Assembly (NCBI RefSeq): GCF_002775205.1
Contig: NC_036451.1
Span: forward strand, 23,920,351-23,984,350
Direction of reading: 5' to 3'
Source of the DNA: Xiphophorus maculatus
Taxonomy: Eukaryota; Chordata; Actinopteri; Cyprinodontiformes; Poeciliidae
DNA length: 64,000 nt
In this document: one piece after another, positions 26,101 to 39,311 of the stretch
Layout of the letters: each line of letters begins with the position of its first letter
Numbering within the stretch: the stretch's first letter is position 1
The notes under the pieces: model-generated
What the model was told of the DNA's origin: nothing
Databases searched by the model: none
What the model saw: only the letters and a program-made list of their open reading frames with translations
Program-made: the position numbers and the translations under genes

Positions 26101-27820
26101 TGCCCCGGCTTCAGTGTCTATCTTGCTGAATAAGTCTTTTCATGCAGCCTTTCTCCAGCACAAGTCCTTTACATGGATCACTTACTCAAAGTATTCTGCT
26201 CACTCTTAAAGTAAATCACTTGTTTGGCTTTGTGTGCTTCATTCTTACCGCGTCCTTTTGCGCAAAACACACTTCCAGTCGTCTCAGAAGCTTGAAACGT
26301 CTAAGAGAGTTTACAGTGAGGTCGCTCATTGTAAATGTTGACACTTATTTGCAGGCAAGCACATCTTCGCCTACGCTGAGTTGCCAGACCTCGCCATAGG
26401 CCTGATTCTGCTGGCGCTCTCTCTGCTCGTCCTCTGCACCTGCCTCATCCTCATCGTCAAGCTGCTCAACTCTATGCTCAAAGGACAAGTGGCTGTGGTC
26501 ATCAAGAAAGTGCTCAACACAGGTACAGACATTAAGCACTACACGTTCACATGCTTTCTGAAGCCTGTTTGATAGTCAGCGCACCTGCGTCGTCGTGGTG
26601 ATGCTTGATGAGCAGCACAGGCACAGCCCTCCTGTTGCTCCTGGCTGGACTCCAGGTCCAACAGTACTGGAGCGTCGCTCAGAGAGCTCAGGCACAAATT
26701 CTGTTTTGTACGAGTACTTTTCTTTTTTTGTGGTAGTCATCATATGCTACCAGCTCATTAGATCCAAACTTGTTGTTCTGTTCCAGACTTCCCCTTCCCC
26801 TTTGGTTGGGTTACTGGCTACATCGCAATTTTGGTGGGAGCCGGGATGACCTTCATTGTTCAGAGCAGCTCCGTCTTCACATCGGCTATAACACCTCTTG
26901 TCGGTAAGTCGCCTCGGATCCACTTAAATTCTTTTTGTTTGATTTTACATCCAGACTTAAATCTTGTCTGTCTTCATTTGCCAGGTATTGGTGTCATTTC
27001 CCTTGAGAGAGCTTACCCGCTGACCCTGGGGTCGAACATCGGTACAACAACAACCGCCATACTGGCCGCAATGGCTAGCACTGGAGATAAGTTAGGCAAC
27101 TCGCTGCAGGTATGTAGTAATGTAGTTACTTGATTGTGCTTTAAAAAGGCACAATGTGGCTGGAAAACGCATAATACCGCCCCTCTAGTCAGCTTCTCAC
27201 GCTTATTTTGTGCTTTATATCGCTTATTTGTTAAGACGTGTATGTAATGTGCGTGTTCTCTTCTTGCCTAGATTGCACTTTGCCACTTCTTCTTCAACAT
27301 CATGGGTATCCTCCTGTGGTATCCAATCCCCTTCATGCGGGTGCCCATCAGATTAGCCAGAGGCCTGGGGAACAAAACCGCCAAATACCGCTGGTTTGCA
27401 GCTCTCTACCTCTTCCTGTGCTTCTTAGTGTTCCCCCTGGCCGTGTTTGGACTGTCCATAGCCGGCTGGCAGATCCTGGTCGGCGTCGGCGTGCCCATCG
27501 CGGCCCTCGCCATATTCGTGATCGTCATCAACGTGATGCAGTCGCGATGCGCCCGCTTCTTGCCCAAGTTCCTCCGCAACTGGGACTTCCTGCCCCGGCC
27601 CCTGCACTCCATGGCGCCGTGGGACAAAATGATAACGACCTCCATGTTCCTCTGTGGCAGACACTGCTGCTGCTGCTGCAAGTGCAGCAGCTGCTGCCGA
27701 AAGGACGAAGAGGCGGAGGAGATCTCTAGGGCCAGCAGGAAGAGCCTGGCGACGTACGACAACCCCGCCATGTCCAGAGACGAAGAAAAGATGGAGAGCG
27801 AGAGAGCGACGCAGTTCTGA
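23176..27820 (+). CDS. slc34a2: Sodium-dependent phosphate cotransporter NaPi-IIb (12 coding exons)
   Basis: Apical Na+/phosphate cotransporter of absorptive epithelia. Coding exons: 23176-23221, 23314-23445, 23542-23670, 23807-23950, 24976-25087, 25169-25364, 25446-25541, 25797-25908, 26355-26522, 26787-26903, 26985-27109, 27272-27820; phases join to 641 aa. The two inverted SLC34 repeats carry QSSSTSS (134-140) and QSSSV (404-408). [18 protein letters not shown] and [17 protein letters not shown] are family hallmarks. A191, A193 and D197 match the AAD set that distinguishes electrogenic IIa/IIb from electroneutral IIc. The large extracellular loop (about 284-323) has four N-glycosylation sequons (N284, N289, N306, N313). 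A tail cluster of nine cysteines (587-601) is the IIb signature. The protein ends TQF, a possible PDZ ligand. The a/b paralogue of teleosts was not distinguished. Confidence 0.96.
27120..27190 (+). mobile_element. Terminal fragment of the TIR transposon family, in slc34a2 intron 12
   Basis: GTTACTTGATTGTGCT and CGCATAATACCGCCCCT match the right end of copies A-D; the last motif is the complement of the AGGGGCAGTATTATG terminus. Only the end of the element remains, 80 bp before the last exon. Confidence 0.6.
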
Positions 27821-28250
27821 TTCAATCGCGGGGTTTCCTGTGAGCGGGTGCAATACTTAATGCAACTGTATTCTCGTGACACATTTTGCAATTGCTCATT
27901 CCTTCTCAGGTTGTGGAAGGTGTTGATTATCTAATGACAAACTGTAATATACACTGCCTGTTGCCTTGGAGACTACGGACAAAACTGTCACACATTATTT
28001 AATGTTTCCAAAATCAATGTACATACCGCCTGTCTTCTATAAGTTCACATATAGGTTTCTGTGAATACAAGCTTTTTTTATTATTTGAAAATTAGTTTCA
28101 CATCTGAACATTTTGGATTCCAATGTAGCATTTTAAATTCATTATTATTTGCCTATGCTAACACTCAGTATTTAAAACTGTGTAATATTTGTACATTTAA
28201 AAAATGGCTATTTTTAAAGTACTACTTTGTCGTCTTTTGAATATGGTTTG
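27821..28250 (+). other. slc34a2: 3' UTR and downstream region of slc34a2
   Basis: AT-rich sequence after the stop codon. No canonical AATAAA was found in the first 430 nt, so the 3' end cannot be placed by eye. Confidence 0.4.
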
Positions 28251-28377
28251 TTTGTTATGTTCGTAAATTACAGCTTGCGAAAAAAAAAATTTCTACTCAA
28301 CATGACATATTTAGCTAATTTGTGGCTGAGCTGACTGAGCTGCTCCAGCAGGTTTCACATGACTGGTGAGGAAGTCA

Positions 28378-28733
28378 CACTGCAAATATCTTAGTACACT
28401 TGAAATGAAACAAAACTAACTCACCAGTAACTTTTAAGCAAGATTTAGGAGTTTGCTTAGAGTCAACAAGTACTTAATATTGATGAAAAAGTGCTAGTTC
28501 CAATAATTATTCCACTTAATACAAGACATTTCTCCCATGTTATAAGTGAAATAATCTGCTGATGAAACGGATCCTTTTCCATCAATATTAAGGATTTTTT
28601 TGTTTAGTTAAAAGAAGCTCCCATATCTCTTGCTGAAGTTACTCGTTAGTTTTGCCTTATTTCAAGTGCGCTAAGAGATTTGCACTAGAAACTAAACCAA
28701 AACTACTTGGAAAGACTTGGTGTTTCTGCAGTG
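28378..28733. mobile_element. Palindromic MITE, copy 1
   Basis: A fold-back element of about 356 bp starting CACTGCAAATATC and ending TGCAGTG. The two halves are long imperfect inverted repeats (for example TTAATATTGATGAAAAAGT against CATCAATATTAAGGA). Related copies are at 38282-38608 and 39823-40651. It lies just downstream of slc34a2. Confidence 0.8.
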
Positions 28734-28929
28734 TAGCGTTGGTGTGCTGAACGCAGACCCCCAGGGATGAACACATCCCTGAGTTCATTGATGTAAAAAC
28801 AGGTTTGTAGAGAGATGAGTGTCATTCTGAAACCACGTAATTACAAAGCGACAAAAACATGCAGCTGAATAGGTAGAATTTGTTCTTATTTTACACTAGA
28901 GACCATTTTTACATGTAGAGAAGTCGTAA

Positions 28930-29700
28930 TCAATCAATCAAATTTTATTTGTATAGCACATTTCAGCAGCAAGGCATTTCAAAGTGCTTTACATCTTATC
29001 AAACACAGAAACACAATGCAATATAGAATCAATAATCAAAACACAACATTAAGTCAAGTTCCATCAATAAATTTGTAATTGATTACATTTCAAATACAAT
29101 CATAAACGGGTTTTTAGTTGAGATTTAAAAGAAGTCAGTGTTTCAGCTGTTTTACAGTTTTCTGGAAGTTTGTTCCAAATTTGTGGTGCATAGATGCTGA
29201 AAGCTGCTTCTCCTCGTTTGGTTCTGGTTCTGGTTCTGGGGATGCAGAGCAGAACCAGAACCGGAAGACCTGAGGGGTCTGGAAGGTTGATACAATAAAA
29301 GCATATCTTTAATGTATTGTGGTGCTAAGCCGTTCAGTGATTTATAAACTAACAGTATTTTAAAGTCTATTCTTTGAGCTACAGGGAGCCAGTGGAGGGA
29401 CTTTAAAACTGGTGTTATATGCTCTATCTTCCTGGTTTTAGTGAGAACGCCAGTAGCAGCATTCTGGATCAGCTGCAGCTGTTTGATTGATTTGTTGGAC
29501 AGACCTGTGAAGACGCTGTTGCAATAATCAATGCGACTGAAGATGAACGCATGGATGCGTTTCTCTAGATCTTGCTGAGACATTAGTCCTTTAATCCTTG
29601 AAATGTTCTTCAGGCGACAGAAGGCCGACTTTGTAACTGTCTTTATGTGGCTCTGGAGGTTCAGGTCAGAGTCCATCACTACTCCCACGTAAAATATATA
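28930..29700 (-). mobile_element. L2-like LINE, 3' half of reverse transcriptase ORF plus tail
   Basis: The longest LINE remnant in the window. A 195-codon open frame (29739-29152) encodes GVVMDSDLNLQSHIK, FSRIDYCNSVFTGL, KQLQLIQNAATGVLT and KSLHWLPVAQRIDFKILL, typical of the region after the catalytic motifs of fish L2/CR1-clade reverse transcriptases. The 3' UTR tail (28930-29010) reads TTTGTATAGCACATTTCAGC on the + strand. The frame is intact over this segment, suggesting a fairly recent 5'-truncated insertion. Confidence 0.9.
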
Positions 29701-32700
29701 TAGACATAATTCAGGTTTAGATAAGACAAAGGTTGTCAAGTTCTTAAAGTGGTAGTACAGATTTTTTCTCTTTAAAGCTGGGCTTCGGTTGGAAGGTTAT
29801 GAGCAGTTGGCTTTTTGTCTATAAAATACTCTGTTGGCATATTAGATTTTTATGCAGACTTATAGGAGATTTTGGAGGCTGAAGCCTATTGATAGATAAA
29901 GCTGGGGCAATCTAAAAGTACGTCTATGCTTTGCTGAAACCACTGTAACCTTTCACCCCACTTAGGGAAGTTTGGTCAAACTGGCACAGGAGCAAATTAA
30001 CCATTAGCCAAAATACTGTGAAGGCTAAACAGACTTCAGCAACGCTGCCCTGTTTTTCCATTCTTTTAAGCTTTCAGCCTTTTTCCTTGTATGGAGCTTG
30101 CTGGAGTTGGGAATGTTTGACACCTTTTGAACACTCTAGAAAAGGTAAGCGTCCGCCCTCTCAAGGAAACGCTGATGTTAGCCGTTGTTAGATATGCTAA
30201 TTCTGCTAATCGCGCTAATGTAAGATGCTCGAGAAGATTTAAAATGTCAGTCATTTCTAGCCATTTTAAATGACTAAAACCTAGCTAGTTGTTGCACACA
30301 AATGGTTGGAAATACTTTGCTCATATAATTAATGAACAAAGAATATATCGAATGCAGTTTATTTTGGTTCCTAAAGAGAATCAAATAAAATATTTGATTA
30401 GTCACCAGTTCAGTTTTACCAAAAAAAAAAAGTTGGAAATCAGCCTAATCTCTCTATATATGCAAAAATAAAATGCAGTAAAAGTCACGTCACACATTCC
30501 ATATTGACTGCTCATGATATCGTGACGGAAGCCCACTAACTTTCCCTTTTAAAAGAAAGCAGAATTGGCCCTTTAAACGTGGTTTAAGTGAACTTGGTGA
30601 CCCGAGGCCCATCATAAACGGTCTACCATCCACACTGCCACACCTGCGCACCTTCTGCTCAGGTATTTCTCGGTGAAAGAGATTTGCTAGACTTAGAATA
30701 CATTGCATTCTGTCTGAAATCGCACTCTGTTCCATTCACAATCATAATGCAATCATAATTAATTTCTAGCCATCAGTTTCGGTGCAGTGGAAAACCACTG
30801 CAGTGTGTTAGCTGTGGCACAGGAGCCATGTGTCAGACTGTAAACATGGAACCGTTCATACTCATATGTCCCATAAACCGACGCTAAACAATTGTTGACT
30901 TGTCACTTTATTGGTTAACAGGGATAATTTATGCCCGTAATAAGTGTGTAAAAAAAATAATAAAAACATGCAACAGGTGAGTTATGAACTCAGTCGGTCA
31001 CAGCCTGTTCTTATCAGGGTTAAACTCAGGAGTTCTGTGAAGGACTTTTATCATCTGCAGAATTCAACCATAAAACCTACTGGATCACGTAGGGGGAAAA
31101 AAAGAGGCAGCTGCAACGATTCAGAGGGAAATATCAGCCGACACAACGCAGAGGCAGAAAACATACAATGGAAAAATGCCAAGTGTAAACATTCAGCAGG
31201 ACTTTTATCAGTTGGTATCACAAAAGCCAGTGTCGTCCGGCGCCGGTATATCGTGTGTTTAATTTCAGATGCTCTCCGGTTTCACCTCAGAAATAACCGG
31301 AGCAGTCGGCTGCTTCTGTTAGGAAAAGTCCAACAAGTCCGTGTCGGCATAAAGGACTTTCTTTATTTGATGTCAGGATTAAGTGACGGTGTGACATTCA
31401 GCAGGTCAACTTTTAAACCAAGAAATGACCAATAAAACTTGACCACGTGGCTCTGACTGCGTTTGGGCGGACGAGAAAAGGGGGAGGAGGGGGGGGGAAC
31501 CTACAAAATCAAATGGATCAACTGATGATGAAAAAAAAATAATAATTATAATTTGTTGGCTGTGCAGCACTTCATAATGTTTCACGGCCTTTTAAGGGAG
31601 CCGTATCGCGCAATAAACTGACTAACGAACACTCAAGGTCAGTCGCGCTATCAGCTCATTAAAACTTGGCAGCATAACTGCTCAGCTGGGGATCATAAAG
31701 CGCTTTTCACTCCATAACCACTACAGATCACTGGGTTTTTTTTTTCTTTTTATATTTTGTTCTCGTTTTTTTCCAAATTCTCAAACGTGCAGCAGTTAGC
31801 CTACCTTTATTTGATAACTGAGTTCAATTTTGCATACAATCTCGACTTGTTTTAACCCTTATTTCTCATGATCGTTTGCGGGGCAGGAAAACTGTTTTAC
31901 TTTAGAAATCAGTGCACACAATGGAAACAAGTACATTTCCGTCATTTACTTGTTAAATTTGGATAATAAACTGAGTCAGCAAAAGCAGCGGTTAGATAAA
32001 CTGAAAACAGATTTCCCGTTTGTGCTGTTTAAAGTCCTTTTAATGAGATACTAGAGGGTTTTTTTCTATCTGTCTGAAATATTGAGTACCATTGCAGTGA
32101 ACTTTATTAAAATATTGCTGCGCACTGCAGCTCAGCTGGATAACATCAAGCTCCCATATCTTTCTCTTGCTTACAAAAACGATAAATTCATCTGTTTTCA
32201 GGTATATTAAGTGACAAATAAATAGACTTTTTGGATTATTTAAAGCAAATTCACAAGCAATATCATCTTTTTAGACTCTCAAGAGAGTCGAAGCATAAAA
32301 GATATACTATTCTACAAAACAACATCTGAGTTCAGTGGATTTTCTTTATATGTTTTTCCTTAAGATTTATGATCAAAATAACAAATGAATGTCGTAGACA
32401 ATATTATATCTGTAACAACTGATAAGTCTTATTGCCAGCTGCTGGATGAAACATTTACTGTCAGTTTAAAACAAAAGTCATGAGATCATCCGACCTGTTA
32501 AAATAAGTTTTAACAGGTCAAAAATGTCGAGTGAATAATGTTGTTGAATATATTTTTACACATTTGTTTTAAAAATGTGGAAGGCATAAATCCTAATTAA
32601 TCATAATGCAGAATCTTTTGTGGGAAAAATAAAAAACGAATTTTCCAAATAAAACCATCGTGATCACTGTTGCGTCATGATGTAAACCGTTAACATGTCA

Positions 32701-32982
32701 ACAATTTACATCATGTTTGGATGTAAATTTTAACTATATTTGTAAAAAGAAAAAGAAAAAGAAAAATGTATATTTCCCAGTAAAAATAAGTAAACTGTCG
32801 TGTGTGGGCGGGCATTGCACTGCAGACAACCCCTTTCTTCTGTAAACTGTAAAACATATTTGTCTTTGGAATCAGACATTCTAAAAATAGAAAACTGTGT
32901 CAACTTACTGCACAACAAGTAAAAAAACATCACAATAAATGTCCAACAATAGCAGCTTCAGGTGGTACACATTTTTGTTTTC

Positions 32983-32987
<5 letters not shown>

Positions 32988-33066
<79 letters not shown>
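32988..33066 (+). repeat. (ATT)n microsatellite
   Basis: About 26 uninterrupted ATT/TTA units; the associated poly-tyrosine reading frame is a repeat artefact. Confidence 0.98.
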
Positions 33067-33067
<1 letters not shown>

Positions 33068-35217
33068 ATTCTTGACTCCAGGAGAATTTGTGCAGCATTC
33101 GCTCTATCAGTAATTAACGGTGTTGGTCAGAGAGCGTCCAGATGGACAATAAACGTGGGCTCCACATAAACTGATGCGTGATGGCACAAATAAAGTTGTT
33201 TTATGTAAACAGGTGCCATAAAGCAAAGGCAGGAGGACTCTGGGAGCGCATGACCCTGAGAGCGGCTTGGAGGTTGGAGGATATGCTAATCGGGCCAGCA
33301 GCATCCCCTCGTTTAGTCGTAAATCCGACGCGGGATGTTCGCCAACGCAGCCTGGCACTTTCGTCAACCTGCAACGGAGCTTTAATTCGGCACTAAATTA
33401 TAAACTTTAGCCGCTCTTCACCTCCCCTCAGAAGAGTCGGCGACGTCGCCAAAAGCCTGCACGTCACGTCGTTTGCTAATCTGACTGACAGGTTTACAGC
33501 AGCGAGCCGGTTGGTGCGTAACTAGCTGGCGACACCTGAGGGCCCCCGGGGAGCCAGGCGGCAGATAAGCCCCACGGTTTCCCCCCGCTCTCGTCTCGGT
33601 AGGGAGACAGTATTTGCTGCAACATGCAGGGAGAGGTACAGTAAGTGCTTGCTGAGTCATTAAAAACTGTCACGTTGCGTCATGTCTACTCCTCTTTTTC
33701 CTGCTGTAAAATGCAAAAAATATAATCTGTCATGAACAGTAATATGACAGAATGGTGACGTTTGGAGGGGGGAAATCGACAAATGACTCCCTGTTTATGT
33801 TATCTGTTGTGGTGGATTTCATACTTGAAGCCTCTCTGCATACACAGATATTCACAAGTCTCTTGTTTTTGTGTTCTCTTGTTTTTTATATTGAAGAAGA
33901 AATGGTTCCTGTGGTTTAGAGGGAAATGTCTCATCTTAGCAGGGGTGGCCCCAGAAACGTTTGGTAGGCCAGGGGCAGTAGGGGGGTGGCACACCAAAAA
34001 AGAAATTCTAATTTAATTTCTGAAATACTTTATTGAGCCCAAATGTGACACATATTAATTCCAGGTTCTGCAATACAAAGTGGAAATATGAAAGAAGCTC
34101 CTCCACATTTAGGAGACGGGTTTGATAGAGGCGATACCAGCAACGATTCTTCTACTGATTATTATAAAGACTGTGTGATTTTTGACATTCCATTTGTTTA
34201 GAAAAGGTCAATAAAGCAGATACATTTGAATTAAATTAAAATTGATTCTGCTTTTTAAATTGTTTTATTTAAGTTTAGTTTTTCTGTAAGAAATACATTT
34301 TGGGGATCTGATGCCAATGAAATACACAGTTTTGCAGACGCTGATACTTTTTTATTTAGATTTGATGTATCGTCACACTTCTGACTTTTAGCTCCTATAA
34401 CTCCTTTATTCGTGCTCGCGCTAAGTGATGACAGCTCAGACTGAGTAACCCAGAAGCCCAGCAGCACCGGTGTGACCTCTCCTCCCCGGGGACCGGCTCC
34501 CTCTCCCCGAGGAGCATAAGCTACTCTCTAACCGATGACCTGAGTTGTCTCGTGTAATCTGTCCACACGCACAGAGAAATACCCTGATGCAGTCCGTGTG
34601 GGCACAGCACACAAAACACAGAACATTTTATTCTTTATGTTAGCTGGTGACAGGTTTGTGACCTCAAGTCAGGCGGGGAGTTGGCGTTGTGTCATTTTTG
34701 CGAAGAAAACGTCTTGTTTGGCTGAGCCGCAGAACACCTGATAACATTCCCGACTGAAACCAGATTGCTGGCTCACTCACCCCGTGCTGCATTACAGTGC
34801 GAACTTGCTAACGGCTTCCTGTGTGTTGCTGGTTAGAGACGGACCTCCTGCCCTTCTCAGAAACACTTTGGCATCAAAAGGATTCCTCAGGAAAGAGTGT
34901 TTCCAGAAACAAGCCCGTCTTCAGGCGGCTAATTAGTACTGATAGACAAAAATCTCTTAACAGTGATTAGATAGGAGCCTGTCTATTCTGGGAGTGTATT
35001 TTCATTTGATTTGCCTTTTATCATGTCATTATCAGCAGTGAGTATTCTTCCCAGGCATTTCCAAAGTCCAGATGAGGTTGGACAATCTTCTTTTGAACCG
35101 GTCTCTCCGCAGGAGTAGTATAATGAGACGGAGATTAAATGATATATTGAGCACTTTCCGAGAAAATTCTTCCCTTTGAACCATTTCGCAAGTTGTTAAA
35201 TTTGACGTAAAATTGAG

Positions 35218-35697
35218 CTTTTTTTTAGCTTTATATCATGTTATAATGGTGTTCCCTCAAAAACATACACGGAAGTGTTGCTCTAGTTCTTTCATGCATG
35301 TTTGAGAAATCCTTTAATCTCCTGTGGCAACCATTCAGCTGTGCAAAACGCCTGGTGGGATCTAGCCCCGCCTTTCAGACAAAGCTCCTCCTCCCTGCAG
35401 CTAAAGCTTCGGGGCTTCCAGCTCACAGAGCAACCCTCTACATAACTCTCCCCAGTCAGCTCCTTCAGACTAGCCAGCAGCAATTAGCAAACCATCTGGT
35501 GGAATAGAGAAGCCATGTTGTGATGACTTCCTGTTTCAGCAAGAGCAGGAGCTTCTTAAAGAGGCAGAGAGCCAATTTCAAGGCCTTAAATTGCAAAGTC
35601 AAATTTGTTTTAAGTCATATTTGACATATACCGCATTTTTATAACAACCGAAGTTAACATACTTCAGTTGTTACTTGATTGTGCTATAAACATTGGG
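35218..35697 (+). mobile_element. Non-autonomous TIR transposon, copy D
   Basis: It shares AGCTTTATATCATGTTATAA, GAGAAATCCTTTAATCTC, GGCAACCATTCAGCTGTG, CTCCTTCAGACTAGCCAGCA and the terminal TTACTTGATTGTGCTATAAA with copies A-C. Relative to A it lacks the segment containing CTGCTGAGCTCACTATAGGA. Ends are approximate. Confidence 0.75.
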
Positions 35698-37599
35698 CTA
35701 TTTTTCAACTTCCCTTCTTCTCTTTCCTATTCATTTTCTTCTTTTTCTTTTTTTTTTTTTTTTTTGCAAACAGTAATCTTAAAATGTGGCATCCAATTCT
35801 GTTCAGCTGCCCTGAGTCCAAACTCACTAGAATCCCTTTTGTTGCGTTTACAGCTGCAGGTCATCGCACGTCCATGGAAAGACAAACAACAACAACAAAA
35901 CAGCTAACATCAAGTTTCTGAAACGGTTTCCCCAAAGACCTCACTTAGGTTCTATGGTAATTTTATTCATTACACTTTTCAGCCCGATGTGTGCCAGGCA
36001 GAACAAAAAAAACAAACTTAAATGATCTAGAGAACAAGGTCAAATATAGGAGCAAAATTAAAGTAGAAGTAAAAAAGAAACTGTGTGGTACAAGGTGTTA
36101 TGAGACATGGATTCAAATATTGCTATGGTTTTATATATATATTTCTGAGTCTGTATGTATCATCTTTGATTCGGTGTGGGGTCAGAAAGCCCCCACAATA
36201 AATTCAAAACTGAATGTTATTTTTAAACCACAGTACAGTTCTCTGTTACACAGCAGTCCCTCCATGGAAAAAGAGACATGCAGAAAGTAATAGCATAATA
36301 TTTGTGCTAAAAAGACATCAGGAAAAAACTGTAGTCATTAACAAAAAAAGGGGGGGTTTGACACCAGATAAGAAGGTAAATAAATAATTTTTCATTCCGT
36401 CCATGAAATGATGATTATGTCCACATGGAGGGATGATGGGGTCAAGAATGGACGGGTTGGTCTGGAAAAGGTGTGCTGGAAAAGAAAGTGATTCTGTTTT
36501 ACGTACCCGTCTCTTGTCCTCTAATGAGGAAGTTATGTAACCGAAGCGACGCAGATTTCAACCGGATGTCGGAGCTTTCCTGAACACCACACCTGGCGCC
36601 AGTATGAGTAAAGCAGATGATGAGATCCCCAAACCATACAAACTAATTACCTCCAGATTTAATGGAAACATCCGGCAATTTATCACTCAATACTCTCTCT
36701 TCTTAGTTCAGATTTAAATATTCTAGTTTTTCGTTCTTGTGCTTTACGTTTCCCCAAACTAGTGAAATATTCCAGAAGCGTGGAACATGGATTAGGTTCT
36801 TGTAAAATAAAATGAAAAATAAAATAACATTAATTTAATTTAATTAGGGACATATGACACATGTTTCTTGTTAAATGAAATGAATTAAAATGAAATCAAA
36901 TAAGGGGCACATCACTCATCTTTCTTGTTAAATAAAACAAACTGAACTCTGGGACATGATACTCACGATTCAGGGCTCTAAAAGAGAAGAATCATGGCAA
37001 GTTAATCAATTTCAACAACTAAAATCTTCAAGCGAAAAGCACATGCGAAACTGTTAAGATTCAAAAATTGGCCATGTGGGTACCCAGATATTGTTTAATA
37101 TACATTTTTAAAAAAATGAAATCATAAGTAGATCGCCTGTTTTCCAGCCATGCAGAGGAACAGTCGTAACTCTCTTTAGCTCGTAATAATTTGAGGTTTT
37201 AATTTAATTCTCTTTTGTCTCCCATGCCTTCAGACTGTACAATTCCTCATTGGGGCGGGGGGAGGTGACACAGGACAGAGGGTGGAAGGAGTACTGACCC
37301 CTTGTATTTTTCTCCATACTTATCAGGTCAAACCACATAGTGCAATACGATATCACTGGTCAATCTATCCACCAAATTCTTATTTTTTTTTTTGTGTTGT
37401 ATTTATATTTACTTATATATATTCTTATATTCTGTATTCTATATTCTTATTCCTTGTTTCTTGCATAATTTAAGGTTTTTCTTGCATAATTTAAGGTTTA
37501 GGTTACTCACATTTGGTGTGTACCTTAGTATTTAATTTGTATTTTGTATTCTTTTGCACTTTTGCTTACTGTGTGTTATCTTTGTTTTTTGCCTGGGAG

Positions 37600-37675
37600 C
37601 TGCTGGTAACTTCGATTTCCTGAGGGAGTCTTCCCAAAGGATCAATAAAGTACAAGTCTAAGTCTAAGTCTAATT
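37600..37675 (+). mobile_element. Retrotransposon 3' tail
   Basis: CTGAGGGAGTCTTCCCAAAG followed by GATCAATAAAGTACAAGTCT and repeated AAGTCT units has the form of a non-LTR retrotransposon 3' end with a short tandem tail. A comparable tail is at about 53820-53888. No coding part remains. Confidence 0.5.
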
Positions 37676-38281
37676 TTCTACATTTTTTAAAAATCTCTTC
37701 TGTAGCCATTATGAGCAGCAAATCTGAACTTCCAGTTGTTATTGTGGAGCCGTTTACCCTGCTAACTATTTCATTTGTTTTGATCTCTCCTGCTACCACA
37801 AGAGCAGAACATATGAATGTGTCTGCAGTCCTTGTTTCATAACATTAAAATATGATTTTTTTTTTTAGCTGCATAGCTGAACTCATGTCTTAGTTAAACA
37901 AAACAAAACACAGTCAGATGACTCATGCTTTTAAGACAATGGAGGCATAACGTTTTATTAATTTAAATTACACACAGTCAGTTTTAGGTGAAGCTGCTCC
38001 ACGCCGAGTTGTTTACACGGCGCAGCTCCTAATTTAGCTAATGACAGCTACCAGCTACAAACTGCACATTATGGCATCCTAGACGCTCAGACGTGTAAAT
38101 AACTGTTAGAAGAAGTGACACGCTCCGTCCCTTGTGCTGGCTGGCAGGCACAACAACAAAATTACAGAGCATTTCCCGTTGCATTTGTTTTACTGACACA
38201 CTGGATTAACAGATATGGTTTGTTTTACCAGCCCTGGCAAAAACACAAAATCTTTACCAAGTGGTTTTGCTGTTTGTTTCT

Positions 38282-38608
38282 TACTGCAAACATCTTGGTA
38301 CACTTGAAATGAGACAAAACTGGCTTACAAGAAGCTTTTCAGGAAGACGTAGGAGCTTGTTTTAACACATTAATATTTTTATTCCACTGACGGATTTTTT
38401 TCACTTATAACGAGACATTTTTTCCCCCCCATGTTTAAGTGAAAAAAAATCTGCCAGTGGAACTCTTACCTTTTAAAATCAATATTAAGGAATTATTGAC
38501 TATTGAATAAGCTCCATGAGTTGCTGAAATGTTTTTAAGTTAGTTTAGTCTTACTTCAAGTGTGCATATGCACTAGAAAGTGGACCACTAGATTTTGTTT
38601 TTGCAGTG
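38282..38608. mobile_element. Palindromic MITE, copy 2
   Basis: Runs from TACTGCAAACATCTTGGTAC to TTTTTGCAGTG, with inverted halves around a centre near 38420 (CCACTGACGGATTTTTTTCA against its complement at about 38440-38460). Same family as 28378-28733. Confidence 0.75.
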
Positions 38609-39243
38609 TTGTCCAAAAAAAAACAAACAAACAACCCCCCCCCCACAAGATTGGTTTAAAAAAAAATAATCACCTGTTGCTATAGTTACCTTCATTTCCG
38701 GTCACTTATTACCAATGGGTACAGCAGGTATCTCCTTATCTTATTGACCCAAAGACACATAGACTGGGTCAATAAAGAAAAATGGGAAATTCCAGCGTTG
38801 GGGTTTCAGACCAAACATCAGGTATTTGTGCCCCACATACTTTCTCCGTATATCCTTGTCTCCTGAGCAGCGTTTATCATCACTGATAGGACCAGGCGAC
38901 AAGCCTTAATAGGTGACTCATTAGAACAAAGCTGGTAAAACATCTCCCCACATTATCATCTCTAAGGTTGAATCTTTTTTTTTTTTAATGCACAACTATT
39001 GACTTTATATCCGTTTCTGTCTTACATGCCCATGTACAAGAGAAGGTTCAAACTCCTGCCAAGCATTCACGCCATAAAAAAAATACAAGCAGCAACATGA
39101 ACCCAGAGACACTTGACTGAACTCTGTGATAAGTGGTTTATTTTTCCATAAACATAAAACAGTTGATACTGCTACTGAGGAGACATTATCGGCCATCAGA
39201 TAAAAGCTACTCTTTCATCATGACTCCCATCTTTATTATTACT

Positions 39244-39249
39244 TTTATT
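39244..39249 (-). terminator. Polyadenylation signal of sel1l3
   Basis: AATAAA on the minus strand 63 nt after the stop codon. A second copy lies at 39232-39237. Confidence 0.6.
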
Positions 39250-39311
39250 AAAAATGAGTCACACGAGTAGTTTTCCGAAATTTTTTCTTATTTTTTTCCC
39301 CTTTGGTGAGG

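Larger units (their letters stand above)
29740..38280. other. Gene-poor interval between slc34a2 and sel1l3
   Basis: No exon recognised. Apart from separately listed items, it is AT-rich sequence with poly-A/T tracts. GC-richer stretches at 33200-33600 and 34440-34800 have no supported reading frame. A short repeat fragment ends near 34013, and a LINE-like 3' tail ending in repeated AAGTCT units lies at about 37600-37675. Confidence 0.55.

Noticed and set aside
27406-27891. Minus-strand ORFs of 161 and 142 codons
   Set aside because: Antisense shadows of the large last exon of slc34a2.
32939-33169. Poly-tyrosine ORF
   Set aside because: Translation of the ATT microsatellite.
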